Shown piece after piece: positions 1-10,579 of a stretch of DNA of 64,000 nt (its first letter is position 1; each line of letters opens with the position of its first letter). The notes below the pieces were generated by a model. It did no database searches. It saw only the letters and a program-made list of their open reading frames with translations, and had not been told where the DNA came from. Source of the DNA: Neopestalotiopsis rosae (taxonomy: Eukaryota; Ascomycota; Sordariomycetes; Amphisphaeriales; Sporocadaceae); NCBI GenBank assembly GCA_023078685.1, contig JALGAS010000002.1, positions 5,704,001 through 5,768,000 of the forward strand, in the 5' to 3' direction. A program made the position numbers and the translations under genes.

Positions 1-48
1 GCTCTGGTTTGTCGTGTCCACACACATCTGGAGACATACACGCAGCTC

Positions 49-486
49 TCAAGTCGTACGCGATATGTAAGGCATGGAAGATAGCCTCGCGAGGAAACGC
101 CTTGCAAATGCCTCCCGGACGATTGTTCTTGAAGTTGCTTCATCGCGCAACGGATCTCCGGGCGAGTTGAGAGATCTGGAAAGGATCCGATCTTGAAGGA
201 TCGGCCTCGCCAGACCAGCATCAGAACATACTCGAGGACGCGTCAAACTTAAAGCTGTCGCGTTGGGTGGATCCTCCCTCAGCCTAGACGGCTTGGTCGA
301 ACATCGTCGTCCCGAGTGAGAGTACGAGCAGGTGGCAATAGCCATTCATATAGTGTCCACATGATACCGAGTGCACTGGTAGACGAGTAATGCGACAGAT
401 ACACTCGACAGCAAGGCTGTGATTTGGCTATAAGCATATGTAATAAGATATCCAAAACCAGCCACCATCCAATACAGCCAGTCCAT
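49..486 (-). CDS. Predicted small membrane protein, two exons
   Basis: I do not recognise this protein. On the minus strand an ATG at 486 opens a frame rich in aromatic and hydrophobic residues (start MDWLYWMVAGFGYLIT). It stays open if a GTATCA donor at 367 is joined to a TAG acceptor ending at 284. Exons would be 486-368 and 283-49, the intron 84 nt, the protein 117 residues. Residues 5-36 are hydrophobic enough for one or two membrane segments. The remainder is polar and rich in Arg, Ser and Leu, with no motif I can name. Without the splice the frame stops after 46 residues. It is divergent from the YAG7-like gene with about 630 bp between starts. Phase continuity supports the model, but no canonical branch site is obvious, so an old pseudogene or a chance ORF remains possible. 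Confidence 0.4.
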
Positions 487-1113
487 CGTGTCAACCGTTT
501 GTTTAATTTAATCTAATGCCAAGACCGCCTGCTTCCCCAGAATTCTTTACAGTTCCTTGCGCAGGGGAGCTTAGCAAGGTTAGCTTCCAATTCTGCAGGG
601 ATTATCAAAAACCCGACCTTGAGCACACGACTATCTGGGAGGAGCCAGGGAGCTTGGGGTTCCTAGTGGGCCAAGCAGCACAGCTAAGGTCCAGTACCAG
701 TGGCCTACCTTGACCTATGCAATGACCTAAAGTGACCTGACCTCGAATTTTGGACCCTGCCGTCACATCGATCAACACTCGATTCTCGCAACTCCCGACT
801 TGAATTACACGCTCCAACCTATCTGCACCTGCTGAACCTCAGCTTTGTAATCTACAACCTCCAATCTAAAGACATTCGGTATTTGTTATTTCCATACTCT
901 TTCAGTACCAAACAGAAACAGAACCTCTGTTTCTGCAATTCTGAACCGCAGTCAATCATCTGCAGCTGCTCGTTCAAACTCGCAGCAAATAGAAAGTAAA
1001 CACGAGTTTCTTGCCCAACACCTCGTCTTGTCTTTGCCATTGTTGCTAACACTTCTCAAAGTCTTGTCCTACCAGACCTTCCACACGCGAACCTAGTCAT
1101 CACAATCGCCGCC
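487..1113. other. Intergenic, divergent promoter region
   Basis: Non-coding spacer between the small membrane ORF (-) and the YAG7-like gene (+). The last 200 bases are pyrimidine-rich and end in a good start context (cgccgccATGC), which fits a 5' leader of the plus-strand gene. No RNA gene or repeat is seen. Confidence 0.6.
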
Positions 1114-2766
1114 ATGCCTCTCGCTGCTGTCCAGAACCCTCCGGCGCAGACAGAGTCCAAGTCTGCAAAGAAGAAGAAGTCCAAGGCTGAGCAGCAGCGT
1201 ACCGACTCTCCTGCCCCTACAACTTCTCCTGCTCCCGAGAAGGCTGCTTCGGTCTCTGGTGACGATGTTTCCGAGAGTCCCTACGTCAAGGAGCTCCAGA
1301 AGTAAGCTTCTTTAGTGACTGCCTGTCCTCTTGTTTTGTAACACCTTATTCACACTCTTCGCACAGGAACATCCGTAACGTTGCCAAGAAGATAGTAAGT
1401 TGCTCTCGTTCCATCATCTTCCTTGGCTGTAATTTGTAATGGGCATTAACCTTTACCTCAGAGCAATGTCAGCAAGACCGCCGACTTGGTTAGCCAGCAC
1501 AAGGGCAAAACTCTTGAGGAGCTTGTTGCTGCCAAGATCATCAACCCCGACCAGAAGAGCCAGATCAACAAGAAGCCCCAACTCGAGTCCCAGCTCTCTC
1601 AGCTCGAGGAGCAACTTGCCCAGTACAAGAAGGTGGACGAGGAGTACCGATCTCGTGGTGCCGCTGACAAGGCCAAGCTCGAGAAGGAGCTTACTGAGAG
1701 GTTGGAGAAGGAGAAGGCTGACGCTTTGGTTGCTGTCACTGCCAAGGCCGCCGCCGATATTCAAAAGGTCCAGCATGATGGCCTACTCGTCCTCTCGCAG
1801 TTTCTGCGACTGGCAGCTGCCCGACGATCGGAGGATGCCGACGCGGGCCTGGACGAGAACATGGCCTTGGAGGGCGTCCTTCTGAATGTCTACTCTGGTG
1901 ACGAGAACGCTGTTTCTACCATGCTTAAGCTCATTGAGGGCTCGGAAGAGAAGACCAGAAGCGTCAGTGGTGATGAGCTTCAGACCACTTGTAAGTTTAC
2001 AAAAAGCATCCCTTCTCGTACGCGTGCTCATCAATGTTCCCAATCACAGTTGCCCAAGTCAAGGATGCTTCTACTGTTCACGCCAAGACATTCGCTGCCG
2101 AGGCCGAGACTGAGGCCGATGCTGTGCCTGAGGCAGCAGAGTCAGCTCCTACCCAGTCTGGATCGATCGAGACCGACCCTACCATTGCCTATGCTGGTCT
2201 GACCGAGATCGACACCACTACTTCTATTGCGCCCACAAACGGACACGCTGAGCCGACTTCTGCCTCTGGTATCCCTGCCAGCGCTGATGTTGGCGATGAG
2301 GCTGCCAATGCTGCTGCTGAGTCCCAATGGGACCCTGCCAGTAACGACCTGAGCGCTTCGGGCACACAGGAGGACTGGGTTAAGGTCCCTCGCGATCCTG
2401 CCGAGACGGATACCGGTCTGGAAGCAACACCTGCCGCCACTGGGCCTGTTCAGTCCTGGGCTGACGACCAGCCCGAGCACGCCACCGAGGTTTGTGTCCC
2501 CTACAAGACTTATCTACTACAAGTAATGCTAATGAAGAAAGCAGGCACCTGCCGCGCCAGCCGATGATGGCTTCCAGTCTGTTCAGCGCAACCGACCCCG
2601 CGGCCAGGGTGACAACAATGGCCACCGCGGTCGAGGCAGAGGTGATGGGTACCGTGGACGCGGCCGTGGCGATGGCCGTGGCAGAGGTCGCGGTCAGGGC
2701 CGCGGCAACTTTGGCAACCGTGGCGACCGCGGCGACCGCGGCGCTCGACGGGGCGGAGACTCGTAG
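1114..2766 (+). CDS. YAG7-like RGG-box protein
   Basis: Five exons: 1114-1301, 1367-1394 (a 28-nt micro-exon), 1462-1990, 2050-2489 and 2545-2766, giving 468 residues. All junctions are GT-AG and keep the frame. The protein begins with a Lys-rich segment (AKKKKSKAEQ). It continues with a charged helical and coiled-coil region, about residues 60-200, that contains a stretch typical of the fungal YAG7 dimerisation family (LSQLEEQLAQYKKVDEEYRS). An acidic Ala/Glu/Thr-rich linker follows, and the last 70 residues are a dense RGG/RG repeat. RGG tails bind RNA and are usual substrates of arginine methyltransferases. Yeast YAG7 is a ribosome- and membrane-associated protein of poorly defined role. 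A function in translation or RNA binding is an inference from the RGG tail and family. The last intron carries a good branch site (TGCTAAT). Confidence 0.85.
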
Positions 2767-3834
2767 AGACGTATTCATTCGCCCATGGTCACCGACACAG
2801 CAGAACAGCGCATGTACGGTCGGCTTCGACGAAGGGAAGAGCGCATGGATTTACGACTGAGGCTTACTGACCCAACCCGGCGGTTTTGTACTACACCACC
2901 TGCCTCGTGGGGGCCTCTTGATGACTTCTAGGGTTTTGGGGAAATAATGGAGGGGAGACATGCATCTTGGCCAGCCTTTGAATTTTTTTCTGCAGCACTA
3001 GATTTGGCATCCGTATTGGCGTTGGCTCTCCCATGATTCCCAGCTGGGCACGGCCTAGGAAAAAAAGGATCATGTATAAAAAAAGTCTACTTGCATTTGA
3101 GGCAATGAGGGCCGGGAAACGAAATAAGAAAAAAAAAAAAGAAGTCATGAACACAACCCTAAAACAGCACAGTCCCGTTGTATATTCCATCGTGTGAGGT
3201 TTCAAGGCATTCAAAGAAACGGTTTATTAGCTAATCGATTCTGTGCAAAAGTCTGATGGCTTGAACAATCAATATATCGCTAACAGCTTTGTATGTGGAA
3301 TGATACTAAGGTTAGAGCAAACCGCAGAATGGCAATAGCCATGCAGTATAAAACGTTTGTAAGGGTTGAGATGTCGAGGAAAGTGTACCAAACAGGCAAA
3401 ATTGAGATTGATACTTATTCTTCTCTTCACTTCCGGACAGGATTTGAGCGAGACCAGTATAACACTTTTGTATCTTACTCTCATGCCGATACAACATATT
3501 ATCCGCAGCATTCTCACTGATTATTCATGATTCGTTGATATTTTTTCTTCTTGAAGTGCATACATATCACAAAGACGCGAAAGGTGGCAACTCGACAGCT
3601 ATTCATATGAAGCAAATATTAACTGTTATCATTACTGGAGAGAGCACGTATTCTGGCTGGCTAGTTTCATGATATGAGCGCCATTTGATATGATAAAACA
3701 TATCTCGACAAGCCAAAAGAATGCAAGCTTTAAAGTTGCGAAATTCTTGGTGTCGATTCTCTCCTTCTCTTTTAAGTTTGATGCTAGTAGATTCACCTTT
3801 GAATCTTGGACTTCTGGCGTTGTGCAACTGTGCA
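2767..3834. other. Convergent intergenic region
   Basis: Spacer between the 3' ends of the YAG7-like gene (+) and the aminopeptidase (-). It is AT-rich with several poly-A/poly-T runs (for example near 3130-3141), as expected for two 3' untranslated regions. The short ORFs here have no coding character. Confidence 0.6.
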
Positions 3835-6800
3835 TCAAGAAATGTACTTATTTGCTTGGAGCCACTCCTTGATGGTTGCAGTGTCTCGCTCGCGATATGT
3901 TACACGTCCGCGCACATTGTCCTTGACCTGCTCCAGGGTGCGGTTGAAGCTGGCAGTGTCCTTGTCCTTGAAGAACTCATCAATCTCGTCCAAGTACTTG
4001 GCTTCGGTGAACTTGCCCAGAGTGAGGCGGACGAATCGGTCAAGGATGACTGGGTTTGCCATCTTCTCGGTTGCCTTGACCCAATTGTCTTGAAGGTATT
4101 TCCACAACAGCGGGCGAGCAACTGAATTGATTGAAAGCACGGATCCTAGTGCGTGCATGTCTCCTGAGGGAACGGAGTCGGATGTAGTGTTGAACAGGAA
4201 GGGGAGAATCTTATTGCTGATCAGTTCCATATCAGTAATATATCCAATGGCGCTAAGGGCAAAATCTTTGCCGTCCGGAGATGTGGTTGTCTCCCATTCC
4301 CTCTTCAGGGCGTCAAAGGCGGTCGTAGGGTCTGCCTTCACACCAGCACGGTAGATGACAGACCGCAGACTTGGGTTCAGCTCGGCTCCGTCCTTGTTCC
4401 AGGCTGCAAAAAGTTGCTGGCCCTTCTCGAGTGTCCTGCCGCAAGGTTAGGTCTATCACACGCAAAATATAGGGATCAGTTTTGCGGTTATTCATCGCTA
4501 CTTACTCTGGGTGGTTGTTCGCAACTGCGGTGAGAAGGATCTTCTTGCGCAAAAGATTGGCGAGGAAGCCTTCATTTTTGCCTTCCTCCCAACCAACCTT
4601 TTCAATGGTGTTGTTAATGAGTTTGAGGGTAAAGTTCTCGAGACCGGTCTTGAGAACCTCGTCGCCACTAAAGACGGCCTTGACAAAGCCAATAGAGTCC
4701 AAAGCGGTTTCCCAGACAATCTGGCTTGACTCTTGAGTAAAACCCTCTAAGAACGACAGCAGAGCCGGCGTTGTGCCATAACCAGCTTTGGCAACGGCAG
4801 CGGCAGATCCAATGGTAGAAGCCCTGTCGTCGACGCTCAACCTGTCCAGCTGGGAGCCGAGCTTTGCCAAGCGCTCGGGTGGGTAATTCGTCCTATAAAA
4901 GCCGGTGCCGTTGTCATTGAGCTTATAGAAGTCGTTGTCAATGTCGCGGATGGTGTCCTCCTTGGCAGTCATGGCAAGGGTCTGCACCTCGTTGGTTCCA
5001 AGCTTGCCTTGAAAGCCCAATGGTACCCACCAAACAGTCTCATCTTCCTCGGGTTTCACATCGCCCGTCGCAAGGAAGCGAGATTGCTTGACGGTGATCT
5101 GGCCAGGCTCCTCGGCAACAGTCAGCACCGGGAAACCAATCTTCTTGATCCAGGTGCTCATGAGCGAGTCAATATCTGCACCAGATGCCTCTCTCAGGCC
5201 ATCCCAGAGGGCTTCGGTCCTTGCATTGCCATAGGTGTGCTTGCTCAGGTAGATGGAAACACCCTTTAGGAATTTCTCAACGCCCAGGTGGTTGACCAGC
5301 ATCCGCAGGACGGAACATCCCTTCAGGTAGCTGATGTGGTCAAAGATCTGATTCACGTCCAGTGCGTCCCTGACGGGTACATGAACTGGGTGCGAAGAGC
5401 GCAAAGAGTCGAGATTGAATGCAAGCTCTGTGCCGTCATTCAGGAAATGTGGCCAGACCTGCCAGTCCGGATGGAATTTGTCGATAGCATACCAACCAGC
5501 CCAGGTGGCAAATGATTCATTCAGCCAAAGCTCATCCCACCAGTCCATCGTAACGAGGTTTCCAAACCATTGGTGAGCGAGTTCGTGAGCAACAACATAA
5601 GCAATTCGTCTCTTGAACTGAGCATCAGACGTCTTGGGATCAAACAGAACAGCCGTTGTCCTGTAGGTGACAAGACCCCAGTTCTCCATGGCGCCATGGG
5701 TGAATTCGTGCACAGCAAGAAGGTCGGACTTGGGAAGAGGGTAGTCGATACCGAAGCTCTCAGAGAAGAGATCGATGGTCTTGGGGGCGTGCTCGAGCGC
5801 CCATCGACCCTGCTCCTTGAGACCTCGGGTGGTGTAGACTCGCACAGGAATTTGTTTACCATTGTACCGACGGTCAGTCAGGGCCTCGATATACTCGAAG
5901 TCTCCAACAGCCCAGGCGAGGAGATAGGTGCTCATGATGGGAGTGCGCTCAAAGGCCACGATGTGACGGCCCTCGCTTGACGGAGTAGTGCTCTTGACCG
6001 GCATGTTGGATAGAGCCACCTGGTCGTCGGGTACCTCGATCTCAAAATCAAAGGTGGACTTGAGTCTGGGCTCGTCGAAACAGGGAAATGCCCGTCGTGC
6101 ATCACATGACTCGAACTGAGTGCTGAACATGTAGTGAAAATCGTCATCGCGGGGAACAGACTTTGCAGCTGGAACGACAGGCTTATACTGGCTTCGGTAG
6201 AATCCTGCCATGTCATGGTTCAAGATACCCTCAAATTCAATGTCCAGGTATGCCTTTTGCGAGGCCGGGATCTCCTCAGCAAAGGTGAGGGTGGCACGTT
6301 GCTGTCTATCATTGTAGGCAAAGTCGGTTGTGGTGAATTCCTGTGTACCCTTGTTCTGAGAGACCGTCACCTTGGCAGAGGCCAATTTGAGCTCAATGGC
6401 ATTGATGACAATCTCCTTGGTGGGTTCCGCAATTTGTACATCGATGCTGCTATTGGTTAGAATAGGCTATTTGCAATTCATGGATTGGTGGTGGGGGTTT
6501 TGCAACAAGTGAATGGAGGGGATGCAATCAGCGACTGGGCAAACATTGGAGCTGTGTCTTGTGAGGAAAATTATGCTTGGGTACAGTGCTTCAATCAAGA
6601 GTCTTTGAACAAGGCGAGCGAGCAAGCGACGGCAATAAGATGCTGTGGCATTCCATTCAGACGGAGCGTAGCCTTGAGAAAGGAACTGACAGACGGACAG
6701 ACAGAGAAACGGCTGTGTTCTAGTAGAGCATGCACTTACGTCACCTTGCCCTGAAAAGTCCAATTCTTGAACTCGAGGGAGGAGATGGACAGATTGTAGT

Positions 6801-7326
6801 GAGAAGGCTTGACATTCTCGGGCAACGTGTCTCTGTCGGCCATGATGGATGAGGGTATGATGCACGAGCAGCGAGTCGAAGATGTAGAGGAGAAGGTCCG
6901 GGAGGATATAAAACGCAGTAATGGAGAGTGGGGTTGTTGGTTGCGGCGGCGGACCCCGAATATCGAATTGGCAGGTGCCCGAAGCTTAAACCGGGAGTAG
7001 TCGACGCTTGAATGTTCCCTGTCGAAGGGACGCTCACGCGCCTGGGCGCTTACATTGGGGGAGGAGGCAGTAGAAGAGGAGGAGGCATGGTGGTAGGACT
7101 GCTGCTGCTGCTGACGCCGTTGCTTCTTCACGGTAAGAAACGCATGACGAGGCTGCCGCTGCTGCTGCTGCTTCCCAGATATATGTTGGGTGTGCCCATG
7201 CCGGGTGGTGCTCGTGATCAAGGTAGCATTTCCCCTCAGGTTCTTGAGACCATTCTTAGTGACAACGGCAGCAGCAGACGTACGGGCGGGAGTCCGCCCA
7301 AGGACGAAGCGACCAATGACGTCCAT
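3835..7326 (-). CDS. M1 family zinc aminopeptidase (APE2/PSA type)
   Basis: Three exons: 7326-6740, 6446-4506 and 4435-3835, giving 1042 residues from the first ATG. The peptidase hydrolyses N-terminal residues of peptides. The exopeptidase motif GAMENWG lies at about residues 447-453. The zinc site HELAH (483-487) and the downstream Glu in WLNESFATW (about 506) complete the gluzincin signature, and an ERAP1-like helical C-terminal domain follows. The family includes yeast Ape2/Aap1 and animal puromycin-sensitive aminopeptidase. Those proteins are usually near 870-890 residues, which fits the internal ATG at 6843 (MADRDTLPENVKPSHYNL), giving 881. The extra 161 residues upstream are Arg-, Ser- and Gln-rich with almost no acidic residues at the start, like a mitochondrial presequence plus poly-Gln. 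Two targeting forms are therefore possible. Intron 1 is long for this genome (293 nt). Confidence 0.93.
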
Positions 7327-8529
7327 TGTGAGCCACCCACGCCCTCAATGGAATTCAAAGGCGCTGAGAAAGTGAAGCTGCTCTCCAAGACAATGCGCCT
7401 ATGGATGAGACTCGCTTAACTGGAAATGGTCGATGTCGCGCATGTAGTGATCGTATGTTCTGGTTTTGCGCCTGGGGGTTTTTTTACTCTGCTCTGGCTG
7501 GCCAAGGTCGGCCCGCGGCCTTAATGTCAGGCCGATGGTCAGGTCGCTGGTTATATTGTCTTGGAACCACCATCCGTCGATGAGTGAAATTGGGCGGCTC
7601 ACTTGCTTGCCTATACCATTCGAAAAGCCATTTCAATTGTATATCATGTAACACCAGTTGATATTGGATAATATGGTCGCACAATCGCTGAACTTTTAGC
7701 AAAGCAGTGCAGACCAACCAATAGTCCTGGTAAGTACATAAGCAGGATCACAGGGAACGGATCCCCCAATGGCGGAACGAGGAGTGGTTCAAGTTTGTTT
7801 CTCGTCAAATGGATGGAGAGCATAAAAATAATCAATCAATACGAAGTGTCTGTGGATTATATATTTGAACAATCAAAATATCCAGCAGTTTCTATCATAA
7901 ATGGTGAGAAGAGTTGACACCATGCGATACAGAAGGAAATACAGAGTTGGCCACTGTACCTATCAGTAGATGCATATGCTATGTACCCGGTGGGCCAGTC
8001 GCGTAGGGTGCCGCTTTCTCGCAGTTGCTCCACCTCTGTGGGAGAGACCCTGGGGTCAGGTTGATGAATAACCTTTTTAACGAATATACCAGAGATCTTA
8101 GTGGCCCCGGTGAAAACGGACTGAATCTTGACCATTTAGGTGCAACTATTGAAAAGACTCACCATTCAATCTTAACACCGTCAATCAATCTAATACTCGA
8201 GAATTGGGAAACGGCCGAACCCTTCAGCTGTCTCTTTGCAAGATACGATTCTTAAAAATCTGAGGGATCTGCAACATCAATTTTATATCGTTACACCCAC
8301 TTTTGAATGGTCTACAGCGTATGACATTATCTCACTCTTCTTGGCGCTAGCTTCTGAATACGGTAGTCTGTTTTGATTATAAAACAGGCCCTTGCTGTCC
8401 CCCCGAGAGGATAATATCGCACCTCGCATCTGGGTTTCCTGGGGTCGTCCGGCCAGAGTAGAAACAGCTCTTGCAGCGCTACAATCGCGCTGGCCGTTGT
8501 CGTCGAGGGACGCGACGCCTTGGGTCACT
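7327..8529. other. Divergent intergenic region with possible minus-strand relic
   Basis: Spacer between the aminopeptidase start (-) and the Apc10 gene (+). It is low in coding signal apart from a minus-strand stretch at about 8290-7850, described separately. No RNA genes were found. Confidence 0.5.
7857..8290 (-). other. Possible small or degenerate coding region
   Basis: Reading the minus strand, an open stretch (YLAKRQLKGSAVSQFSSIRL and onward) ends at a strong GTGAGT donor near 8121. An ATG-initiated frame just below it (MVKIQSVFTGATKISGIF, then a charged QPDPRVSPTEVEQLRESGT segment) continues to a possible GTACAG donor near 7960. The composition looks protein-like, but I could not build a complete gene: the obvious intron between the two parts would be only about 42 nt, and no clear start exon is seen. 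It could be a small gene with unrecognised exons or a decayed fragment. The product is unknown. Confidence 0.15.
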
Positions 8530-8680
8530 ATGGATGATTCACGGGCGGGCAACTTTGAGCGTGTGCAGCTGTTCAGAGGTCACACAGGGCGGCAGATTCC
8601 TGGTCGCCCTTGGGATGATGCTGAGGATGGGGTAGAGGATAACGACCAGACCGACACGCAATGGCCTCAAGCACTTCAAG
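8530..8680 (+). other. Possible alternative 5' exon of the Apc10 gene
   Basis: An ATG at 8530 opens 50 codons (start MDDSRAGNFERV) ending at a GTCAGT donor at 8681. Joining this to an AAG acceptor ending at 8925 would run in frame into the Apc10 start (VSTMEYNWSW). The acceptor is weak, so this may equally be untranslated leader or chance. Confidence 0.2.
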
Positions 8681-8933
8681 GTCAGTACGTACGCACAAAA
8701 TGCGCCGCTCTTTTTTCCCTTCTGTTTCGTGGTGGAATTTCTCGCCGTTTGTTGCCTTGGTTTCATTCCCCCGTTGCCCCCAGCCAACACATTAGACTTC
8801 ATATTTCTATTTGCCCAGTCATTTCTTCCATGACCCAGCTAGGACTGAGCGTTCCATTTTTTTACATTCTACTGGCCTCCGAAGCCCTTCCCCATCCTTG
8901 TGATGCGTGGTTCCCTCTTGCGAAGTATCCACA

Positions 8934-10045
8934 ATGGAGTACAACTGGTCGTGGCTGCCCCCTCAAAGGAGAACAACTCCGCCGCGCAACGGACCTAGTT
9001 CCGGGGACCTCGAAGACGTTGAAGTCTTGGAGGAAGGCAGCGGCAGAGATGGCCAAGAAGCAATCCCTCGTCATTTCATCCGCCACTTTGCCCACAACAA
9101 TCAGGAAAACGGGGGCGCAGTCGAGTTCTTCCCCGTGCCCCTCGGTACTTTTGATTCTTCCGAAGGAGAGGATGACAATGATGACAACATGATGGACGAT
9201 TCTGATGTTGACACTGAAACGATAGCAAGTGGCGTGGACTTTGACGATGATGTCGAGGACGAAAACGATGAAGACGCCGACATCACTGGCGATGAGGATG
9301 GCGACACGGGCGTGGATGACCCCGGCCAGGAAGACGAACCGCCATTTGATCCTGCTTCGGTAGGCCTGAAAGAGATCAGCAACCTGGCTAGTTTTACCGT
9401 CAGCAGTTACAAGCCGGGATGCGGCGTGAAAGAACTTCGGGATGATGACGCTCATCTCTTTTGGCAGTAGGCGCAGTACACTCAACCAAAAGAAAGAGTT
9501 TTGACTGATCAACCGTCTCCAGGTCGGATGGACCACAACCCCATCGTCTCAACATTCACTTTATCAAGCGTGTAGAGATCCGAGCCCTGCGACTCTACCT
9601 CGACTATGAACTCGACGAGAGCTATACGCCTACAAAGATACAAATTACTGCTGGGTTCGGTCCCAATCTGACCATTCCCTTTACGACAATGGAGCTTGCA
9701 ATGCCCAAAGGCTGGATTGATGTCCCCATAGCCGGAGCAGGCGGCGGTGCAGATGGCAACTCGCTCTGCTGTTGGTTCGTACGTGTGATAATCTTGGAGA
9801 ATCACCAGAATGGAAAAGATACACATCTTCGTGGTATCAAGGTCTATGCCCTTGATGATAATGCGGATACGGCAGAGAACAATGCCTTGGAGGACATCGT
9901 GGACGCCATTGACTATTATGACGAAGGAGAGAGACGCAAAACGGCAGCTTCTAGCCAGAACAGAATTGTCCCTATCAGGGCCTACACGCCTGGTGATGGC
10001 GGCTTGAGCATTCCAGACTTTATGAGGGAGCCAGAGATTCGCTGA
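8934..10045 (+). CDS. APC10: Anaphase-promoting complex subunit 10 (DOC domain)
   Basis: Two exons, 8934-9466 and 9523-10045, with a 56-nt intron; 351 residues from the ATG at 8934. Apc10/Doc1 is a co-receptor of the anaphase-promoting complex. Together with Cdc20/Cdh1 it binds the D-box of substrates and supports processive ubiquitination in mitosis. The DOC beta-jelly-roll starts at about residue 143 (LKEISNLASFTVSSYKPG) and continues through the conserved SDGPQPHRLNIHF and RALRLYLDYELDESYTP segments. The protein ends in Ile-Arg, the IR tail that docks Apc10 onto TPR subunits such as Apc3/Cdc27. The N-terminal 140 residues are very acidic (Asp/Glu runs at roughly 70-135), an extension absent from yeast and animal Apc10. 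The start is uncertain, and an upstream exon could lengthen the N-terminus. Confidence 0.92.
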
Positions 10046-10579
10046 TGGACACCAATTATGGCGTTTATGACGGAACAAATAGCGATTGGCATTGCATAAA
10101 ACGCTACCGTATAGGAATTAAAGAACTGAAGAGACGAGGATGGTGACGGCCTCTTGGACGTTGCTACATTGTATGTATCTTGTTGGTACGACCTTCAAAA
10201 TAAGTATCACAAGCTCCAAATCCGTCATCATCGAATTGTTAGAATACCACTATAATAATCAATTATTTGCTACCCATTGCCACTTCGCAAGATATTTCTC
10301 ATTTCAGTGGTGTTCCCTCGTGTTGATTTGAAGTGCATGTATCGTCGCGGACTGGGAGGTTGATCGTGATGACAGTGGGGCCGAGGTGCCGCGCCGAAGA
10401 TACCGTTCACCTATCGCCGGCAGTAAACATTCAAGGCATACATTCTCCTCTCGCAACTGAAAATATCGCTCTCAACCAAAGAACAACTTGTATCATCTCA
10501 AAGGACTCACATTTCAAAGGCCAATCAAGTCATAGCACGGGGACACTTTTGAAGGGCTACATCGATATTTGTCTCAACC
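10046..10579. other. Intergenic spacer
   Basis: Spacer between the Apc10 stop and the POF1-like start, both on the plus strand. It must hold the Apc10 3' end and the next promoter. No other feature is supported. Confidence 0.6.

Noticed and set aside
8392..9192. 266-codon frame overlapping the 5' part of the Apc10 gene
   Set aside because: The Apc10 frame carries the DOC domain and the intron. Apart from a possible first exon this frame is a shadow.
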